A stretch of DNA of 64,000 nucleotides, taken from assembly GCF_031344055.1 (NCBI RefSeq), contig NZ_JADBEN010000008.1; one strand, written 5' to 3'. The notes beneath the pieces are model-generated. The model did not search any database. It was not told where the DNA came from and saw nothing but the letters and a program-made list of their open reading frames with translations. The first letter of the stretch is position 1, and the number at the start of each line of letters is the position of its first letter. The stretch comes from Methylobacillus flagellatus_A (GTDB lineage Bacteria; Pseudomonadota; Gammaproteobacteria; Burkholderiales; Methylophilaceae). The position numbers and the translations under genes are program-made. Positions 62,257 through 64,000 of the stretch are shown in pieces.

Positions 62257-62528
62257 GCCTGCGTGAGCGGCAGCTTGCTTTGCCCGTGGGGGAGGCATTG
62301 CTCAGAATAGTCCTGCACGATGTGCTGGTGCTGTTGACAGGCCTGGAGGCAGGCAAGTTGCGCTTCCGTGTCCTCGGCTCGGTCAATTCGGACGAGCCGC
62401 CTCTTTATCGTTTGTCGGAGGTCGTGTTGGATGAGCGGCTACAGCCCGATCACGACCTCATCGTCGAGCAGGCCATTGCGTTGTTTGCACAATATACTGG
62501 CGCACGCGTCATTGGCCTGAAACGTTAA
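62253..62528 (+). CDS. Small hypothetical protein
   Basis: A 91-residue frame starting at a GTG that overlaps the DUF4202 stop by four bases (GTGA). The product is mixed alpha/beta with no motif that I recognise and no membrane segment. Its 3' end overlaps the convergent cobU by four bases. Real coding is likely from the overlap at the start and codon use, but not certain. Confidence 0.55.
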   Translation: MSLRERQLALPVGEALLRIVLHDVLVLLTGLEAGKLRFRVLGSVNSDEPPLYRLSEVVLDERLQPDHDLIVEQAIALFAQYTGARVIGLKR

Positions 62529-63061
62529 GCTTTCAATGCCAGCGGCAAACCGGCCGCAATAAAGCTGACCTTGTTGCAGAGTGAGGCAACTGCTTGGTTG
62601 AGGCGGCCTGCCTCGTCCTGGAACTGCCTGTTGATTTCTCCCAGCGGCACGATGCCCATGCCGACCTCGTTGCTCACCAGCAGTATCTTGCCGGGCAGTG
62701 ACGGGAGCGCATCGAGCAGGGCGGTGCGTTCGCGTTGCCAGTCCACGCCTTCGGGCGGCGCGCAGTCCGGGCAGATGCACTGGGCCAGCCACAGCGTCAG
62801 GCAGTCGACGAGCAGGCAGCGGCCCGGCGCGGCCTGCTGCTGCAAGGCCTCCGCCAGCTTGTGCGGCACCTCCACGGTCTGCCAGTGCGCGGGGCGGCGT
62901 TGCTGGTGCTGACTGACGCGATGGCCGAATTCGTTGTCGTACACCTGGGCAGTGGCGATATATACCACTTCCAGGCTGCTTTCATGGGCGAGCTTCTCTG
63001 CATAGGCGCTCTTGCCCGAGCGTGCGCCGCCGAGGATGAGGTGGTGGTCGTGTGCGTTCAT
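62525..63061 (-). CDS. cobU: Adenosylcobinamide kinase/guanylyltransferase
   Basis: A 178-residue enzyme that phosphorylates adenosylcobinamide and then transfers GMP to it. The P-loop LGGARSGKSAYAEKLA (about 9-24), YIATAQ, the Arg-rich HQQRRPAHWQTVE with the guanylylated His, and LVSNEVGMGIVPLG are present. ATG 63061 follows GGAG by six bases; a TTG at 63073 would overlap btuF. It is the last gene of the bluB-btuF-cobU operon. Confidence 0.94.
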   Translation of the reverse strand: MNAHDHHLILGGARSGKSAYAEKLAHESSLEVVYIATAQVYDNEFGHRVSQHQQRRPAHWQTVEVPHKLAEALQQQAAPGRCLLVDCLTLWLAQCICPDCAPPEGVDWQRERTALLDALPSLPGKILLVSNEVGMGIVPLGEINRQFQDEAGRLNQAVASLCNKVSFIAAGLPLALKA

Positions 63062-63063
63062 GT

Positions 63064-63879
63064 TCAACTCCAATGCTTGCTGTGCGCCTGGCTCACGCCC
63101 CAGCGCTGCATGATGGCTTGCAATTGCGGCAGCCCATGCTGGATGGCGGAAGGGCCGGGTTGCAGGATGTTGGCCGACTTGATTTCATGCACCTGCCCGG
63201 ATCGCACGGCGGGAATGGCCTGCCATCCCGGCCGGGCCAGCACGTGTTCCGGCTGGAATTTCTTGCCGCACCATGAGCCGATGATGATGTCCGGCTGCCG
63301 CCGGACGACTTCGCCCGGGTCGGCAATGATGCGCTCCTTGGCGGACTTGCAGGCGGCTAATTCTGCAAAGCAGTCGCTGCCGCCCGCAATCTCGATCAGC
63401 TCTGCCACCCACTGGATGCCGCTGATCAATGGATCATTCCATTCCTCGAAATACACCTTGGGGGCAACAGGCAGGTAGCGCGCGGTTTCGGCAGCTTGCT
63501 GCATGCGCTGGCGCAATCCGGCAATCAGTGCGTTTGCACGGTCGGCGGCATAGGTCAGGGCGCCCAGCGTCGCAATCATGTCCAGGATGCCTTGTACCGA
63601 ACGCTGGTTGAACACATGCACTTCCGTCCCGGCGCGTACCAGGTCGGCGGCAATATCGGCCTGCAGGTTGGAAAAGGCCAGCACCAGGTCCGGCTTTACC
63701 GCGAGAATCTTCTCGATCTTGGCGCTGCTGAATCCTGAAATCTTGGGTTTTTCCTGCCTTGCAATCGCCGGGCGGGTGGTGAACCCCGAGATGCCGACGA
63801 TGCGCTCCTGCTCGCCCAGCAGGTACAGCACTTCGGTGGTTTCCGCCGTCAGGCAGGCAATGCGCCGCGGGCCTTTCAT
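63064..63879 (-). CDS. btuF: Cobalamin-binding BtuF-like protein without signal peptide
   Basis: A 271-residue protein of the periplasmic binding protein superfamily (TroA/BtuF type). RIACLTAETTEVLYLLGEQERIVGIS, KPDLVLAFSNLQADIA, PKVYFEEWNDPLISG and RPGWQAIPAVRSGQVHEI are visible. No hydrophobic leader precedes it and no upstream start is available, because the start overlaps the bluB stop as ATGA. Similar signal-less forms occur near cobalamin genes; they may bind corrinoids in the cytoplasm. It lies two bases before cobU. Confidence 0.85.
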   Translation of the reverse strand: MKGPRRIACLTAETTEVLYLLGEQERIVGISGFTTRPAIARQEKPKISGFSSAKIEKILAVKPDLVLAFSNLQADIAADLVRAGTEVHVFNQRSVQGILDMIATLGALTYAADRANALIAGLRQRMQQAAETARYLPVAPKVYFEEWNDPLISGIQWVAELIEIAGGSDCFAELAACKSAKERIIADPGEVVRRQPDIIIGSWCGKKFQPEHVLARPGWQAIPAVRSGQVHEIKSANILQPGPSAIQHGLPQLQAIMQRWGVSQAHSKHWS

Positions 63880-64000
63880 TCGCTGTCTATCCAGCTGTTT
63901 TCCATCATCAATTCCGACAAGGGGCGTTCCTTGGCCCAGCCTTCCTCCACCAGCATCGGGGTTTTGTAGAACTCGTCAACCTGGCCCAGGCAGAGGATGG
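63876..64000 (-). CDS. bluB: 5,6-Dimethylbenzimidazole synthase BluB (3' end only)
   Basis: The last 41 codons of a minus-strand gene cut by the window edge. ILCLGQVDEFYKTPMLVEEG and WAKERPLSELMMENSW match the C-terminus of BluB, the flavin-destroying nitroreductase-fold enzyme that makes the lower ligand dimethylbenzimidazole. The stop overlaps the btuF start (ATGA), so the two are cotranslated. The rest lies beyond the window. Confidence 0.8.
   Translation of the reverse strand, partial: ILCLGQVDEFYKTPMLVEEGWAKERPLSELMMENSWIDSE

Overview
The window reads as chromosomal DNA of a betaproteobacterium, most likely a Methylophilaceae-type methylotroph (Methylobacillus/Methylovorus-like). This rests on the order rimP-nusA-infB-rbfA-truB-rpsO-pnp, the MSHA-type pilus genes, a PEP-CTERM protein and the overall protein similarity. 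No methanol-oxidation gene lies here, so the family is an inference. Most of the window is moderately GC-rich; three stretches are clearly AT-rich and look foreign (about 22.8-24.8 kb, a 174-base patch inside valS at 30.96-31.13 kb, and about 34.2-43.0 kb).

Layout. 0-9 kb: end of an rRNA operon (5S), then the transcription/translation operon rimP-nusA-infB-rbfA-truB and rpsO-pnp. 9-11 kb: dksA and folD on the minus strand and a tRNA-Pro/Arg/His cluster. 11-24.8 kb: one plus-strand MSHA-like type IV pilus assembly cluster, led by an NtrC-family response regulator (PrsR-type receiver) and ending in two AT-rich prepilin-like genes. 24.8-33 kb: a FitAB toxin-antitoxin pair overlapping moeB, a QmcA/NfeD pair, a PEP-CTERM protein, a LemA/GIDE pair and valS. 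33-34.5 kb: three truncated gene remnants around a TusA/rhodanese pair. 34.6-42.8 kb: an AT-rich polysaccharide island with APS kinase (CysC), a WbsX-like protein, a methyltransferase, a sulfotransferase-TylF methyltransferase-coiled-coil fusion, Wzt with an extended C-terminal domain, Wzm and a family 2 glycosyltransferase, bordered by tRNA-Phe. 43.4-49.2 kb: late cobalamin genes cobT, cobS, cobC, cobD, cbiB and cobQ. 49.2-53.4 kb: a FecI/FecR/FecA-like iron-signalling unit. 53.5-57.7 kb: a ParD-like/methionine aminopeptidase operon, an FMN-binding protein and a PepSY membrane protein. 57.7-60.3 kb: a TonB-dependent receptor behind a cobalamin riboswitch. 60.4-64 kb: a dienelactone hydrolase, small genes, and a bluB-btuF-cobU operon.

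How the genes work together. The cobalamin genes cover aminopropanol-side-chain attachment, cobyric acid amidation, lower-ligand synthesis and activation, nucleotide loop assembly and uptake, and they frame the iron and receptor genes. The most intriguing system is the polysaccharide island. The PAPS-forming kinase, the sulfotransferase-methyltransferase fusion with a coiled-coil tail, and a Wzt with a likely glycan-binding domain resemble in design the WbdD/Wzt chain-termination and export system of E. coli O9a. This suggests a polysaccharide whose non-reducing end is capped by sulfate and methyl groups. The exporter Wzm also carries a nine-C tract that could switch it on and off.
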